Numbered from the stretch's first letter, positions 44,717 through 57,648 are shown. The stretch: DNA of 64,000 nucleotides from Nageia nagi (GCA_050084985.1 JBITNC010000001.1:104656001-104720000), one strand, 5' to 3'. Made by a program: numbers and translations. Notes: a model not told the origin generated them from the letters alone.

Positions 44717-45018
44717 ATCTAGTAACCATAGTTTTATCAACTTCTATCCTCATCTAACACTCTATTGAGGATATGAGACACTAGCCTACCCATATCTATC
44801 GGATAGACTCACCATGGAATCAACCATCTCTATTTCCATATATTAGGGAGCCATGGGTATCGAAATAATACCTTTGAGCAATTTGTATATTCTAATTAAT
44901 TTGAACTATTATAAAATAAAAACCACTGATGATCTAATGATACCATATCATATGTAGGAAGACTCAAAATAACTTGTTTAGCAAGTTACAAGAGATCTAT
45001 AGTTTTACAAATATCCCA
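44717..45018 (-). repeat. 3' LTR of element A, proximal part
   Basis: Matches 46713-46943 and 58535-58599. It contains the intact CATATGTAGGAAGACT site where element C is inserted in the other LTR. Ends in ATATCCCA, with the polypurine-type GAGAGGAGACCATT (minus) just inside the element. Confidence 0.85.
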
Positions 45019-46185
45019 AATGGTCTCCTCTCAAATCTAGATTGATTACCATCTTTGTAACCATGATTATATTTCTTGTTGCTTGTATACTATGCTTGAT
45101 GCTCTGCACTATGATTCTTTCAATGAATTTTCTTATCTTTTTTATCTTAAAGCTTGTAGTTTAAAAAGGTATTTTTTATTCCCAAGTTACTTTCTTCCCT
45201 TTTTGCAAGGTCATATGCCTCTTTAAGCATTTTTGAATTCAATACATTTACCATAGTTTGATCTTGGGATCTAACCCCATAAGAAATTTATGCACCTTTA
45301 GATGATTCTAATTTTTTGGGATGTACTTAAAAATTTCTACAAATATTTGGTGATAACTCTAAAAACTCATGGATCCTTGCTGAAATGTATAGTATTATTC
45401 ATACTTTCTATCATAATATACCTATAGAATGAATATTTTATGAAATTCTATAGTAAAGTTTTGCCACTTCAGGTACTAGATCTCATGCTCAATATTATAT
45501 ATGTTCCACCATTCTAAAGCAATAACCAAAAAAATTTAGATAGCCCATACTTTTTTTGTCTTTGATGATAATTTTTTCATTGAAAAGTATGTTTATACTT
45601 CTTTTAACCATACTTATTCTTGTTCTGCTTCTTGCTTATAATTAAATTTTGGAATCTAGGCTTTCTTTAGATCCATTGCAAATTTTTGTTCAATTCATGC
45701 TTGGATCTGATCTTTGGTCCTTTTAGGTCTTTGTTATTCTAGGATAAGTTCTTCTCTTAGAGGTTCCACCTGTGGATTTAGTAGATTATTTATTATTTCT
45801 TTCTAATCTACCACCTACTCTTGTAACCTTATGATGGCTTCTCCTCCTTTGTTGTTTTGGATGGAATGACTTGAAGAACTCTCATTCTCATTATTGCAAA
45901 ACCTTCTATTGGCATTCCTCATTATACCATTTCTGGCATTTTTGCCTCTACCATTTGTATTTCATCCCTTAACATTTATTTGGTTTGTACTAGCATTGGC
46001 ACTATCAAGAAGGCCATTTTTAGTACCTCATTATTGGTTGCTTAAAGGTCTTGTTATAAATATTTGAATTGCCATAATTTGATTCCACCAAATGGTATTA
46101 TTATTAGGCTCAACCATACTCATTTTAACTTCCTAAACTCTTATAGCAAAACAATTATAGACTATAGACTTGAGAGTTTGAACTT
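45019..46185 (-). pseudogene. gag: Gag of element A, the only coding region of this element
   Basis: Reading down from about 46130. N-terminal low-complexity Asn/Arg region (NARNGIMRNANRRF) is followed by the gag core: QIQAWIEQKFAMDLKKA, ALEWWNIYNIEHE, WQNFTIEFHKIF, YYDRKYE, FVEIFKYIP, HLKVHKFLMGLDPKIKLW and AYDLAKREESNLG (split between frames). No zinc knuckle, protease, RT or integrase is found before the LTR at 45018. It resembles the capsid domain of other Ty3 elements rather than Tat gag. Confidence 0.78.
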
Positions 46186-46201
46186 AATGCTTTGATACCA
46201 A
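46186..46201 (-). promoter_or_regulatory. Primer-binding site of element A (initiator Met tRNA type)
   Basis: The minus strand reads TTGGTATCAAAGCATTAAG directly after the LTR end TGCATTACA. It is close to the classical TGGTATCAGAGC. Confidence 0.8.
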
Positions 46202-46943
46202 TGTAATGCATCCTCTTATTCTATACATTTTAAACCTTAAATTTCAAAACTATTTTTTTATTAATTTATTTTAACACTTGAAAGATCTAGGAATGGATTT
46301 AGGTGATCCATATGAGCTTATCAATGTTGCTAGCTAGTTACAACCCATATGGAAAGATTGGATAAACTCTAGATTATCTAACCCTAAATAAATCTCTTCT
46401 AATTTTTGCTCCATAATGCTCATCCCATTGATGAGACACCTTAAATGTGATCCCAACATTTTCACTTCATGAATTGTGTATTAGACATTTTGGACATGGC
46501 ACAGTGGTTCCCTACTAGAGGCCCATATCACCTAAGAGAATGTACATCCACTAGGTTACACTTCCTCATCTAATGATAACCCTCTAACTCACAAGAAAAG
46601 ATAGTTTATCTTAATCAATCTTCCTTATGAGTGACAAATGTCATCACCTATGGAACAATTATCATACTCTTATGTGTTTAACTATAAGTAGTATGATTAC
46701 TAAATTACCTTCAATTGGTAACCATAGTTTTATCTATTGCTATCCTCATCTAACACCATATCAAAGATATGAGACACTAGCATGACCATATCTATTAGCT
46801 AGGCTCACCATGGAATCTAGCATCCCTAATATCTTAGGAATCCATGGGTATAAAAATAATACCATTAAATGGTTTGTATATTCTATTTAATTTGAACAAT
46901 TATAAACTAAAAACACTCATGATCTAATGATACCATATCATAT
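46202..46943 (-). repeat. 5' LTR of element A, distal part
   Basis: Matches 29652-30093 and 44717-44934. It keeps a 66-bp segment deleted in the other copy and the empty site of element B (46708-46712). The remainder (58535-58599) lies beyond element C. Confidence 0.85.
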
Positions 46944-47782
46944 TGTAGACACCTAAAAATGTCCCTTTTTAGCTAGTAAACATTGGAATAATCATAACTC
47001 TTTGTGAAAATATAAAATAGGTTTGAAAACCATATTATTGGATAGTTCTCATCGAGTACATGCAAAATGCGTGGTCACATGACCCCTTTTTGGTAAAACT
47101 TGGCTATTTGGTGATCATTTTAATATTGTTATAAAAATGGAGAACTAGTCGCCAGCGACCCAAAACAAATGCTGGCATTTTAGGATGATCACCGACGTCC
47201 GTCTAGTAATCGTTGGTGACTCTATAATAGTCAAACATAAACCAAAAATATTAAAAGAAACTTGTAACATCTCATTCTTCCAAGATGATGTGGATAGAGG
47301 GGGTCAGTTACGACCTACGATGGCTTTTGGCTTCCCCTTACCAGCCTTGGAAAACCTCACCCAAAATCTATAAATACAAGCAAATACAAAGCAATAGGGG
47401 CCCAAATTTTGAAGTAGGGTAATGTTGCCAAAATCTTGTGAGCTCATACCTTTTATTGTTTTATGCTAGCTTCAATTTAATACATGTCATACATAGATGC
47501 TTTGATGTTATTGTCTTTTGCATGTGTGTAGGATTTATAGGTTGTTCATATCAAGGAGAGAAGCAAGCAAATCAAAAACAATGGAGATCTAATACTCTTA
47601 TTTTGGCAAATGGCATTTGTAAAAGTCCCTTCCAAGGGCAAATTATATTTTGAACTAAAAATCAATATCAATTTACAATTACAACATTTCTACCTATTTT
47701 ACACAATTTGAGGTTCAGTGAAAATCTAAGAATAATTGTACTTTATGTTATTCTACATTCCAGCTCTATTTTCACTGTAACA
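46944..47782 (+). repeat. 5' LTR of element C
   Basis: 839 bp. TATA box TATAAATA at 47369-47376. It keeps CpG-rich segments (TCGCCAGCGACCC, AGTTACGACCTACGATGG) that are decayed in older relatives. Confidence 0.93.
47369..47376 (+). promoter_or_regulatory. TATA box of element C LTR
   Basis: TATAAATA in the context CCCAAAATCTATAAATACA. It reads TATAAATG in the 3' LTR (58116-58123) and TATAAATA in the F LTR (14182-14189). This conservation across three LTRs supports function. Confidence 0.7.
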
Positions 47783-47785
47783 TTT

Positions 47786-47804
47786 TGGCGCTAGAAGGAG
47801 GGCC
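47786..47804 (+). promoter_or_regulatory. Primer-binding site of element C
   Basis: TGGCGCTAGAAGGAGGGCC, three bases after the LTR end. Typical position and TGGCGC start for plant Ty3 elements; tRNA not assigned. Confidence 0.75.
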
Positions 47805-47934
47805 CTTTGATAATAGGGAGGATTTCTATGTTCAAATATAGTTGTTCCTATTTTGTTCATTGATTTTGATTGAGTTATTCCATCTACTCACTTTAAAATT
47901 TTCACTGTGTTTTTATAGTATATCTGTTGCAGAA

Positions 47935-48115
47935 ATGCCAGTAATTAGAATTGGACATCGGTGACTCAAAAGGAATGCTAGCAATTTACAAAGTAATCTA
48001 GACTAAATGTTGGCAATTTCATCATAAATGCTAGCGATTGAAATAGAACATCGGTGACTTAACTAAAATGCCAACGACTCTGATAGAATGCCGATGACCT
48101 GAACATAGGTCCTAT
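47935..48115 (+). repeat. ~20-bp minisatellite in element C leader
   Basis: About eight diverged units. Examples are AAATGTTGGCAATTTCATCAT, AAATGCTAGCGATTGAAATAG, AAATGCCAACGACTCTGATAG, and the ACATCGGTGACTCAAAAGG variant. The LTR itself contains related units (AATCGTTGGTGACTCTATAA near 47207). Confidence 0.7.
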
Positions 48116-48339
48116 TATATCCCCTTTTTCGCACTAGTTGACGTTTATACACTAAATAAAAAAGGGTAAACTTCGTATTTGCTTTTCAGATTTATGTTTT
48201 CAGAGTGCATATAAGAACGGGTAGAAAAGGTTAAATGCATGTTTTTTATTAATCTACTTTATGTATAATGTTATGTATTTATTTTCATGTTTTGGGTGAA
48301 GGGTACGTACACATTAATACTTTTTATCTTTTCTACTTA

Positions 48340-49060
48340 TGCTCTCCTTTTGCGCTTCATGTGATCTAAGGTGACCAGAATAGACCTGATAAAAAGAGAG
48401 TAATTAATTCTTCTTTTCTTTCACATTTACACTATCATTAATTTGGTTAATTTATCCACACATAAGGACCTCTTATCAAGTTTGCCCTTACCACTCCATT
48501 GGAGGTCGAAGGGATATGTGACTAGTAAGAGGAGGTAATTTATTACACATAATACTTCCACAATTGGAAGGAGTAAATAAATCACACTTAATTTGGAATG
48601 AACTTAAGGAAATAAATTGGGTTTTTGGGTAGTATAAATGATATTAAAAGGTTAATGAATTGGATGGATTCGAATACACTAAGTACTTTCACTTAACAAA
48701 GTATGCTCTCACTTTTGTGCTTCAGGTGATCCTAAGTGATCAGAAATAAGTTAAGTGAAAGAGGTAAAATTTATTCACATCTTATTTGGAAATATACTTC
48801 ACATTAACACTCTTAAAGATGTCTGCCCTTACCACTCCATTGGAGGTCGAAGGGATATGTGACTCTTGGAGGAGTAATTGAACCTCACTTAATTAATTTA
48901 TCTACACTTAATGGCTTTTTACTAAGTCTGCTCTTACCACTCCATTGGAGGTCAAAGAGATATGTGACTAGTAAGAAGAGAAAATTTATCACATATAAAA
49001 CTTCCATAGCTATAAGGAGTTAATGAACATCATTAAGAGGTTGGATAACGAATCACATTA
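48340..49060 (+). repeat. Leader repeats with a CTCCATTGGAG palindrome
   Basis: Three copies, at about 48485-48532, 48825-48870 and 48930-48980, of a segment containing CTTACCACTCCATTGGAGGT followed by a GATATGTGACT section. Preceding segments TATGCTCTCC...GTGATCTAAGGTGA (48341) and TATGCTCTCA...GTGATCCTAAGTGA (48700) are also duplicated. The palindrome could form a hairpin in the leader RNA. Confidence 0.75.
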
Positions 49061-49236
49061 TAATTAAAAAGAACAACGGGGTTTATTAAGGTCAAGATCC
49101 ACTTAAAATAAACTTTTGATTGTATCACATTAAAATAAGATAAGTAAATGGACATGAATGTTGGGAGGGTAGTATGCATAAATGTATTTTACTTGTTTAA
49201 ATGCATTTCATAAGGCTTTAAAGGAATTTTATCATT

Positions 49237-52080
49237 ATGAGGTTTGTCTTGGTTGCACTTTTAAATTATGTTCCTTTTTCTATCAAAGTAAAACCAAAAA
49301 TACAAAGACTATGGTCACATCTTGCCAAGACAACCTTAGATACCTATTCTACTTCAAAGGTCATGAAGAGTGATTTTTATATCGACATTGAAAAGCTTTT
49401 AGCATATTTAGCAAAAATAGAATAATGTACCATACCTCTTCTTCAATCCTCAAAAAAGCCTTGTTAGATCCCATGAAGAGCTAGAGTATAGTTCTTCCAT
49501 TCTTTCGCCCTCATCATGGGATGAGTTTGACACTGAAAATAATGAGCCCATCATAAAGATTGAAAACTCATCGACACATCTCATCAAATTAAAATCTTGT
49601 TGTGCATCTCCTTTTGAGACTATCAAACCTAATGAATCCAATTTGCTAAGGGATGAATCGAATATTAATGCCAAAGGCCTTGATGCAACATCCTATGCTA
49701 AATCATATGACCTCCTAGAGTTAGATACCTTGATGTCTTCACCCCAACCTTGGGATGAATATGATATTAAAGAAGAGGAGTTTGACATGAATCTTGAGGA
49801 TCTTTCAAAGCATTCTTCAGAATTGCAATTTCATTCTCCTCCCCTTCTAGAGGCTACAAGACCTTCTATTGATTCCCATGAATCTCATGATATTCTTGAG
49901 TTCAAGGATGAAACTTGTTCACTCTCATCACAGGTAGAAATTGAATAGCCTCACATAAGAATTAAAAAATCCATAGATTGTATTATTAAATCTCAAGAAT
50001 TTCAATCAAAAAGAAATGAAAATATAAAAATAAAATTTCCAAAGCTAACACACATGAGCTTAGGAATGAACATCCATGTGGGGAAACAACACATCATGAT
50101 AATGATACAAAATTTTATGAGGATGAATGTTGTTCGAACCCACTAAAAATACCTTCAAAATATCAAACTAGCTTGATAAAAAATTGGGAATGTGATAAAA
50201 AAGATAGCCCTATAACAAATAAATTACTTAGTAATATTTTCTATGATGAAAAAGCTAAGAATATTTTGCAAAGGGAATCCCACAAACAACAACAAGCATT
50301 TTCTTCTTACGATCAACATGATAAAACCTTCAATGAGTTTATCAAAGAAATGAGACAAGAAGAGATAAGACAAAAGCATGATGTAAAAACTTATGCAAAC
50401 CAAAAGAGTCAAGTTTGGGTGCAATTATCATCACTTCTTAATTACCAAGTATGGAGATATCAAGACTCTTACTCTAATCAACAAAGAGAATTGCCTCTCG
50501 AGAGTTTAGATTATCAACCTCAAAGCCCCTCTTCACAAGCTAGGATGACTAACCCTGCCTATCAAAAAATGCTTCATAAAGCTAGGTCTTGTATGGAAGA
50601 TTTTGATAGAATGACCTTGTATTCAGTAAGAACTTCACAAACAACTCCTCAATGTAATATCTCAAACAAATTCTTCTATGATCCTTACTTCTATGAGAAA
50701 ACCTCATCGCAAGAAAAACATAGAAAAGCTTTAGCTAAACAATTCAAGGTAGGAGAGATACCCTCTTTTGCAGAGTTGGAGGCAAAGAGAAAACACATAG
50801 AGAGATATTATGAACAAACTATAAACTTTAGTAAAAGATATGAAGATGTTAGACATAAGCTAGAAGAGGAAGCCAAACTTAAAGAAAAGAATATAGAACT
50901 CAAAGAAAAAGAAAAGCAAGAGCTTGACAAACAACGATAAATTTTTGATAAGGTAAAACAAGAAGTTCAAGATAGTTGGTTACTTCATGAGAAGTCTCAA
51001 CAAAATAAAGTACAACCATCTACAACTCTTAGAAATCCAATGCAAGGGCATCATTTACCTTCTAATCTTCCATCATTATCATCTTCATCATTGTTATCAA
51101 GATCTCCTTCTGACGATGAATCTTATGATTCAAACCTAAAGCCAGAAAGAAATATCAATCATAGAAGATACCGAAAACATCCTTAGGGTAGTTGGAAAAA
51201 TAATGAATTAGAGGATTTCATGAAGGATTTCATGAATAAATAAATGAACATATCAGGGTTCAAGAAGTTGACATATGACAATATTTGCAATGAACCCATT
51301 CATCCAAGTGTCCCTAAGAAGAAATTACCCTACAACTTTGAAATACCTAAGATAATTCCTTTTACAGGAAATAAGGATCCTAAGGAACATTTAAGGTGGT
51401 TTAAGTTTTCAAATTACCTAATTTCTAATGATGAGGTCTTGATGATACATTTGTTCCCCATGATGCTTGCAGCCTAAGCCTTGGAATGGTATAATAATTT
51501 GCCATGACATAGTATTTATTCATTTTCCCAATTGGTAGACTTGTTCTTACAACATTTTAGGATTTATATCAAAGAGGAATCTTCTATTATGGATCTTGTA
51601 GAACTAAAACAATCTCAGAATGAATCAATTGTTGACTTTGTTTCACAATGGATGGATATACTCTATGGCATGGCCTATACCTTACCTCAAGAGGAGTTAG
51701 TTAAATTATTCAGTCAAAATTGTTTAAGGCCTATAGCTAGTATATTACAAATCCAACAATATAATACTCTTGAAGAATTTATTGCTCAAGTAATTATAAT
51801 TGAGAAGGTAAAGATTAAATATGGTGAAATAAAAATTACGAGAAAAGGAAAATATAACAAAAATGAGTATTGTAATTATCACCATCAAAGGGGTCATAGT
51901 ACAAAAAATTGTCTAGCATTGAGAAATAGAACTCAAAATTCAATCAAAGATAATAACTTGGAAGGTGAAGACTATACTTCTATTCTAGATCAAAATTTAA
52001 AAAATTATCAAGACTCACTTCCTTCATATCAAGTAAATACGGTATCTATTGTACCTAATTACAGTCAAGTGACACCCACC
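49237..52080 (+). pseudogene. gag: Gag of element C
   Basis: The N-terminal start is uncertain. A Ser/acidic region (49458-49948) contains two related modules, SPSSWDEFDTENNEP and SSPQPWDEYDIKEEEF. A frame change near 50040 leads to a Gln/Lys/Glu-rich coiled region (50173-50940). The gag core follows: PFTGNKDPKEHLRWFKFSNY, ALEWYNNLP, SQLVDLFLQHFRIYIKEESS, ESIVDFVSQWMDILYGM. The CHHC knuckle CNYHHQRGHSTKNC lies at about 51870-51912. Interruptions are TAG/TAA at Gln-like positions plus one TGA, so the protein is nearly intact. Confidence 0.88.
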
Positions 52081-52185
52081 TAGAATCCAAGTAATCAACC
52101 TATTATAAGAATAGTTGGAGTTGATACTAGAACTCAAAACATATAAGAAAAACAAATTGATATATCATATAATCAAAAATCCAAA

Positions 52186-52650
52186 ATGCAAGTCCCTCCA
52201 TTAATACATCATCCTATAATTTCTTTTTATGACCATGAGAGACAACCAAACAAGGGACCTCAAGGGTTAGATCCACCTCTCCATGTCATTGGTAAAGTAA
52301 ATGGTAAAATTGTTAAGAGGATATTAATAGATGAAGGGTCAGATGTCAATATCATATCTACATCAGCATATCACAAATTGAATCTTCCCTTCTCTCATAT
52401 TTCTTTACCATCATTACAAATATAAGCATTTAATAATGCCTTATGTTCAACAATAGGGTCAATAGTGTTACCCATCACCATTGGATGTAAGATGATACAA
52501 ACACCATTATATATCATTGAAGGGAACATTGAACAATATAATATTCTTTTAGGTAGACCATGGATTCATGAAATGGAATGTGTCCTATCTACATTTCATG
52601 GTTGTCTAAAATACATTCATGAGGGAGTACTCCACTGTGTATGAAGAGAT
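52186..52650 (+). pseudogene. pol: Aspartic protease of element C
   Basis: VNGKIVKRILIDEGSDVNII carries the catalytic Asp (near 52327). The usual D[ST]G/DGG reads DEG. The flap and C-terminal part follow: VLPITIGCKMIQTPLYIIEG and NIEQYNILLGRPWIHEMECV, the ILLGRPW motif being diagnostic. TAA stops lie at about 52144 and 52423, and TGA near 52642. Confidence 0.85.
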
Positions 52651-52748
52651 GAAAATCCATACTCACATTATAATATTACAAAATCATCGAAAATGAAACC
52701 TCCTATGCAAAATTCAAAGGGAAATCATCATCCACCTTTGCTAGGCAA

Positions 52749-52988
52749 GTGCATAATCATAAAGATATGAGATGGAAATTAAAATCCAAATATGATTACA
52801 TCGATGGAATGCAATCATTGAAACAACCTAAGAGGGTGGTAGATCATATAGTGAAAGAAAACCTAAAGCCTAAGTCAATAAAATATGATAAGTATGGACA
52901 TCATGTTTATCATCATCACTTGGAGCATAATACTAAACATTGCCACCAATTAAATCATGCCCTTCATGATTTGATGGATGATAGATGA
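52749..52988 (+). pseudogene. Second zinc-knuckle-like domain after protease, element C
   Basis: YDKYGHHVYHHHLEHNTKHC and then HQLNHALHDLMDD have the spacing of a gag-type knuckle (the usual pattern is YCxFHxxxxHxTxxC followed by QL), with the first Cys changed to Tyr. It lies after the protease instead of in gag, in a new frame relative to protease. After it the frame decays, and nothing resembling RT follows. Confidence 0.6.
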
Positions 52989-53229
52989 TTTGAAGTAGAT
53001 ATACCTTTATTGATAAATAATAATTTACATAATCTACCAAATACATACATACATTCCACACAATTAAACAATAATGAATTATGTTATTTGTATAAGGATA
53101 TTCAATCTTCTTCACATCATTCACATTGGGGCAATCGTCCCCCATCTTACTTTTGATCTCCTCATGTTCTACATAGATCACATTGGGGCAGTTTCCCTCC
53201 ATCATATTAAAACAAAAAATCATCAAAAC

Positions 53230-56200
53230 ATGATTTAGAAATCACCCAAACATCAAAATATAATTAAAAACTAAAATGATCATATCTGATTTTGAAATAG
53301 GTTATAATATGTTTATAGCATTTCCATGTCTTCCCCTTTTTTTCCATCTCATATTCATTCCCCATTATGTTGGAATATTTGAGTATCAGATTATATTCTA
53401 ACAATTCATCAAGGCATATATACTATACATTATCCATGATCACTTCCATACCATTATACAAATATGTTTAATACTTATTGTAAAAGAAATAGTTTATGAA
53501 ATTAATATTCTTATTGACTTTACCAACCTTCATCATGAAATTTTTTGAAACTTTGGATGATAAACAAACATGAATATGATACACTTAAGGTTATTATGGA
53601 CTCATACACATCTTCACATTTAAATAATCTTAAAACAGTCAAGAATGAGGTGTTACAAGAGCATGATTTCGAGTGAAAGTACTACATGTTCATCCTATTA
53701 TTCGCTTCATCTCAAACCCAAGAACCATTTGATAGTTTTATAAAAAAAAAGAGAGAGAGGTGAAAAGAGATGAAAAAAGTCAAAAAAAATAAAAAATAAA
53801 AAAATAAAATAAAAAATTACTACACTATATCAATGATTCTTGGGTGATTACAATATCCTCTACCGGGGCTATGGATGCCTGACTGGCAGTAGAGCAAGGT
53901 TGTAGTGGGATCGAGGGGTTAATCCTCATCGGGGCTATGGATGCCTATCTGGTAATGGGGCATACCTTACGAGTGGTGACATGTCCATATTGGTTAGTGA
54001 CCTTCTTTCCTATGGACCTCTGTACGTTTCATATGGATGAACTAGCTTATATATTTTATGCTCTTGTGACATTTAGTTTGAGATTGTCTAGAGATGGAAA
54101 TAAACATCATTGCACACACATGAGTCTATGATAATTTTGAGAATATCATGACTTTGTTTTATATCATTTAAAGAAGAAAAAATCTAATGGTGATTGGTTA
54201 ATATGGTCAACTTGAATATTATGATCATTACATTTCTTCATCATCCCATGCCCCCATCCCATACTATTTATTATTACATAGTAATTAATATTACACTTAT
54301 ATTTATCAATGCCTTGATGAGTTGATTAGTCTATCTCTCTAAATACTCAAATACATCCTATGTCCATTCATTTGTTATACTATTTTCATATTAACATCCA
54401 CCATCCCCCCATACACATTATACTATACCAACTTTCATATTTTATTATCCAACATCCATATATTTCCTAAATCCATCTTTACCGATTGTTAAATTTGAGG
54501 TGCTTCCATATTATTTGAGAAAAAGAGCGAGTGATTGCTCTCCCCATTAATATGGGAGTCAACATTGTTGTTGTTAAAACCTTTTGCTTCTATTCTTATC
54601 TACAAGTTTAAGCAAGAAATTGCCCTTAGTAGATTGATAAAAGTCAACCCTAGAACATTGTTAAATTTTATAGCTTCCATTATTCTTTGGGATCGAGAAT
54701 AAGAAATTATTCTCCCATTGAATTGGAAGTCAATGTTCTTTTCCTATCATATCCCATCCATTTCAACCCCCTAGAACATCGTTAGAAAGCTTCCATCATT
54801 CCTTCGGATCAAGAGTAAGAAATTGCTCTTCCCTTTGAATTGGAAATTGATGTTCTTCTTCCCTTTCCATTCATTATCATCTACCCATAAATTGAATGTG
54901 TGTTACATCTTGTTCCATATCCTTTGTACATGTTATCATAAAATAAAAAGTATTAGTATCCAAGTTTGGTAAATGATATAATCTAATACTACAATTTTTC
55001 AAATCATTATCCTTAAATTTGAAGATATTTAAGAAAATCAAAATCAACATTGATGATTGAAATAACAATAAAACTAATAACAATAATCGAAGTACTTATT
55101 TGAACTTAGAGATACACCATCAATGTGTAGCACATCAAAGTAAGTTTATGATTAAAGTTTAATAATCATGCTTTTAAATTTCTTAAGAATGAATAACAAA
55201 ATACATAATATATATCATCTATCATTATGTCGATCTTTGTAGCAAACTTGATTTTGTATCACCATCTCAATAAATGAGGTAGAATGCATTTGTCTTGTTT
55301 TCAAGTCTTGTTCAACAAAAAACCCCAATCATGGAAAAACATCTTTCTAATGATTTTTCCAAGAAATGATAATGAAACCCATCCTGCTGGGGCAAATAGC
55401 AGAATTATCAAACATTAATACATTATCTACTTTGAAAAGACTCCATGTCACATACATGCTAATGGCAAAGAGCCTATGGAATAAAGTGTTCCATGAAATA
55501 GCATATGTAGGCAAGCATGAGTACCTAGTAAGGTGTATAACTTGTTTTCAAAATACTTTGATTGCAAAAATTCAAAAAGTTTATGTTTGATCATAATGTG
55601 GGCCAACTATGATTGTCCATAACCCAAAGCAAATCATTTGCCTCTACCATTAACCAACAAAATCAAGATTTAAAATATTTATACATAAGTTGATAAACTC
55701 AAGTGTATGAGTCTTGACTTAACCACTTACTAACCTCAAGTATATTATCACCTACTTATGAGTCTAGTGGTATTTGTATAAGTCTACAATGATAACATAT
55801 TAGTTTGTTTGTATCTTCTTAAGATACATGACTATGTTTGCTCACCACATCATGCCATTAAAAAAAAAAGAGATAACCAAATAAACATGCAAACTCGATC
55901 ATAAATAATTTCATCATGAATCCTTGATAGGAAAAACACCATTTATTTTTTATGATCTTACAATGAATCACGAACTTCCTAGTTCAAATCATATGTCATG
56001 TTATGCATGTTTATTCATCACTTATTGTTATATTATTTAGGAAACCCTAGTCATCAAAAAGCATGATTCTAATGATTTTTGCAAAACCTACCTTTCTAGA
56101 GTATAACATAATAATCAAAATTTAAATTAGTGCATACAAAGGGGACTTCATGTCATATACCTGACTCAGCTCCATACATTCCCTTGGGATAAACACAAGA

Positions 56201-57648
56201 CACCCATGTAATGATATATGGAAATAAGCCTTTAGTACCTATTTGGTGTACAACTAATGTGTGTTCAAAATACTTCAATTGCAAAGCTCATGAAATCATA
56301 CTAGGATAATTAGGGTAAATACAACTTCCCATGACCTAAAATCAAACCTTATGTTCACCTATAAATGATTGAAGCAATAAGGTTAGAATCATTCGTACAT
56401 TCATCTTACTTATTCACTAGCTAATATGCATTAGTTTTTTGAATAGTCTATCATCATCATCACTGACATCATTAGTCAGTTCAAAAGGGGCCATAATGCT
56501 AAGATCAGCACCACAATCAAAGTAAGCCTACAATCATATAGCAAGACCATGGCTACATCTCTCTTAAAATGTACCCAAAACATTGTTAATTAGAAAATTG
56601 AAAGTTATATGTCTACTCACGGTTAAGGTAATTAAGATTGCCTATAACCTAAAATAAGATATTTATGCTCAATATGAGTCTAAAATAATTATGCAAAAGA
56701 TCACCATGAAACCCATTCTACTGGGTCAAAAGTAGAGAAAAGTGAAAGATGACTTGTATATACAAAACAAGCTTCCTATCACATACTTGCTTCGGCATGC
56801 GGAGATAAACTAGAGTCTTGTCATGCAATTGCCATAAATAGCACACAGTATGGAGATAAACACAAGTGAATTTTTGATATGCAACATCACTATCTCAAAA
56901 TTGTATACATCAAATAAGCTTACCATCACATACTCGCTTTGGTATGCAGAGACAAACTAGAGTCTTGTCATGCAACTACCATAAACACATATAGTATGGC
57001 AATTGACACAAGTGTAGTTTTATGTATTACAATATCATTTTCAAAATGTATCAATTGCAAAAGTTAAAAAATCATATTCAGTCATGGCAAGGACTATCCT
57101 CATGACAACACCAGATGATGAAATATAATATATATATATATATATATATAAAAATAAGTTTTGATTCAGAGAAGCTATAATTATATCCTACTAAAAGATC
57201 TTAAGCTTTATACAAAAAATATTTTGATGATATTTCTTAAAAATATCATTAACATTTACAAATATCAAAGGAGATAAAATGTGATGTATCATTGTTACAG
57301 GAGATCATCTTGAAACCCTGTTGTCAGGACAAACGACAACACCATCAAAACTCATATACTAAAGAAAACTTATACGGTACATGTGTACTTAGACATGCAA
57401 AATGACATAATAAAAATGTCATGCAACTGTCACACAAGCTCAACACATCGTCATACCAAAAATAGTCACTTCTGAAGTATATTCAAATTTGTTTTCAAAA
57501 CTACATCAAATGTTAAAAGAAAACACATTTTATCATAATTTGATAAATCAAAATTTTGATTCATCTAAGAAATTGAGTCAAAACTTATATCATAAAAAAG
57601 CAATAATAAAAAATTAAGCAACAAAGCTTCTCATTCTATATTTTTGAA
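53230..57648 (+). other. Long non-coding 3' region of element C with tandem repeats
   Basis: No coding potential on either strand. It holds an A-rich purine stretch (53740-53820) and two copies of GGGGCTATGGATGCCT (53867-53882 and 53934-53949). About three diverged units at 54485-54880 share GCTTCCAT, AAGAAATTGCTCT and GAATTGGAA. Diverged long units between 55320 and 57110 share TGATTTTTCCAAG-like, CACATACTTGC and CAAACTAGAGTCTTGTCATG sections. A (TA)n tract lies at 57128-57150. Variable repeat-bearing 3' regions of this sort are known in Tat elements and can seed satellites. Confidence 0.75.

Noticed and set aside
53937-54131. A 64-residue open frame in the 3' region of element C.
   Set aside because: It lies in repeat-bearing non-coding sequence with no homology to known domains, and related repeats do not preserve the frame.
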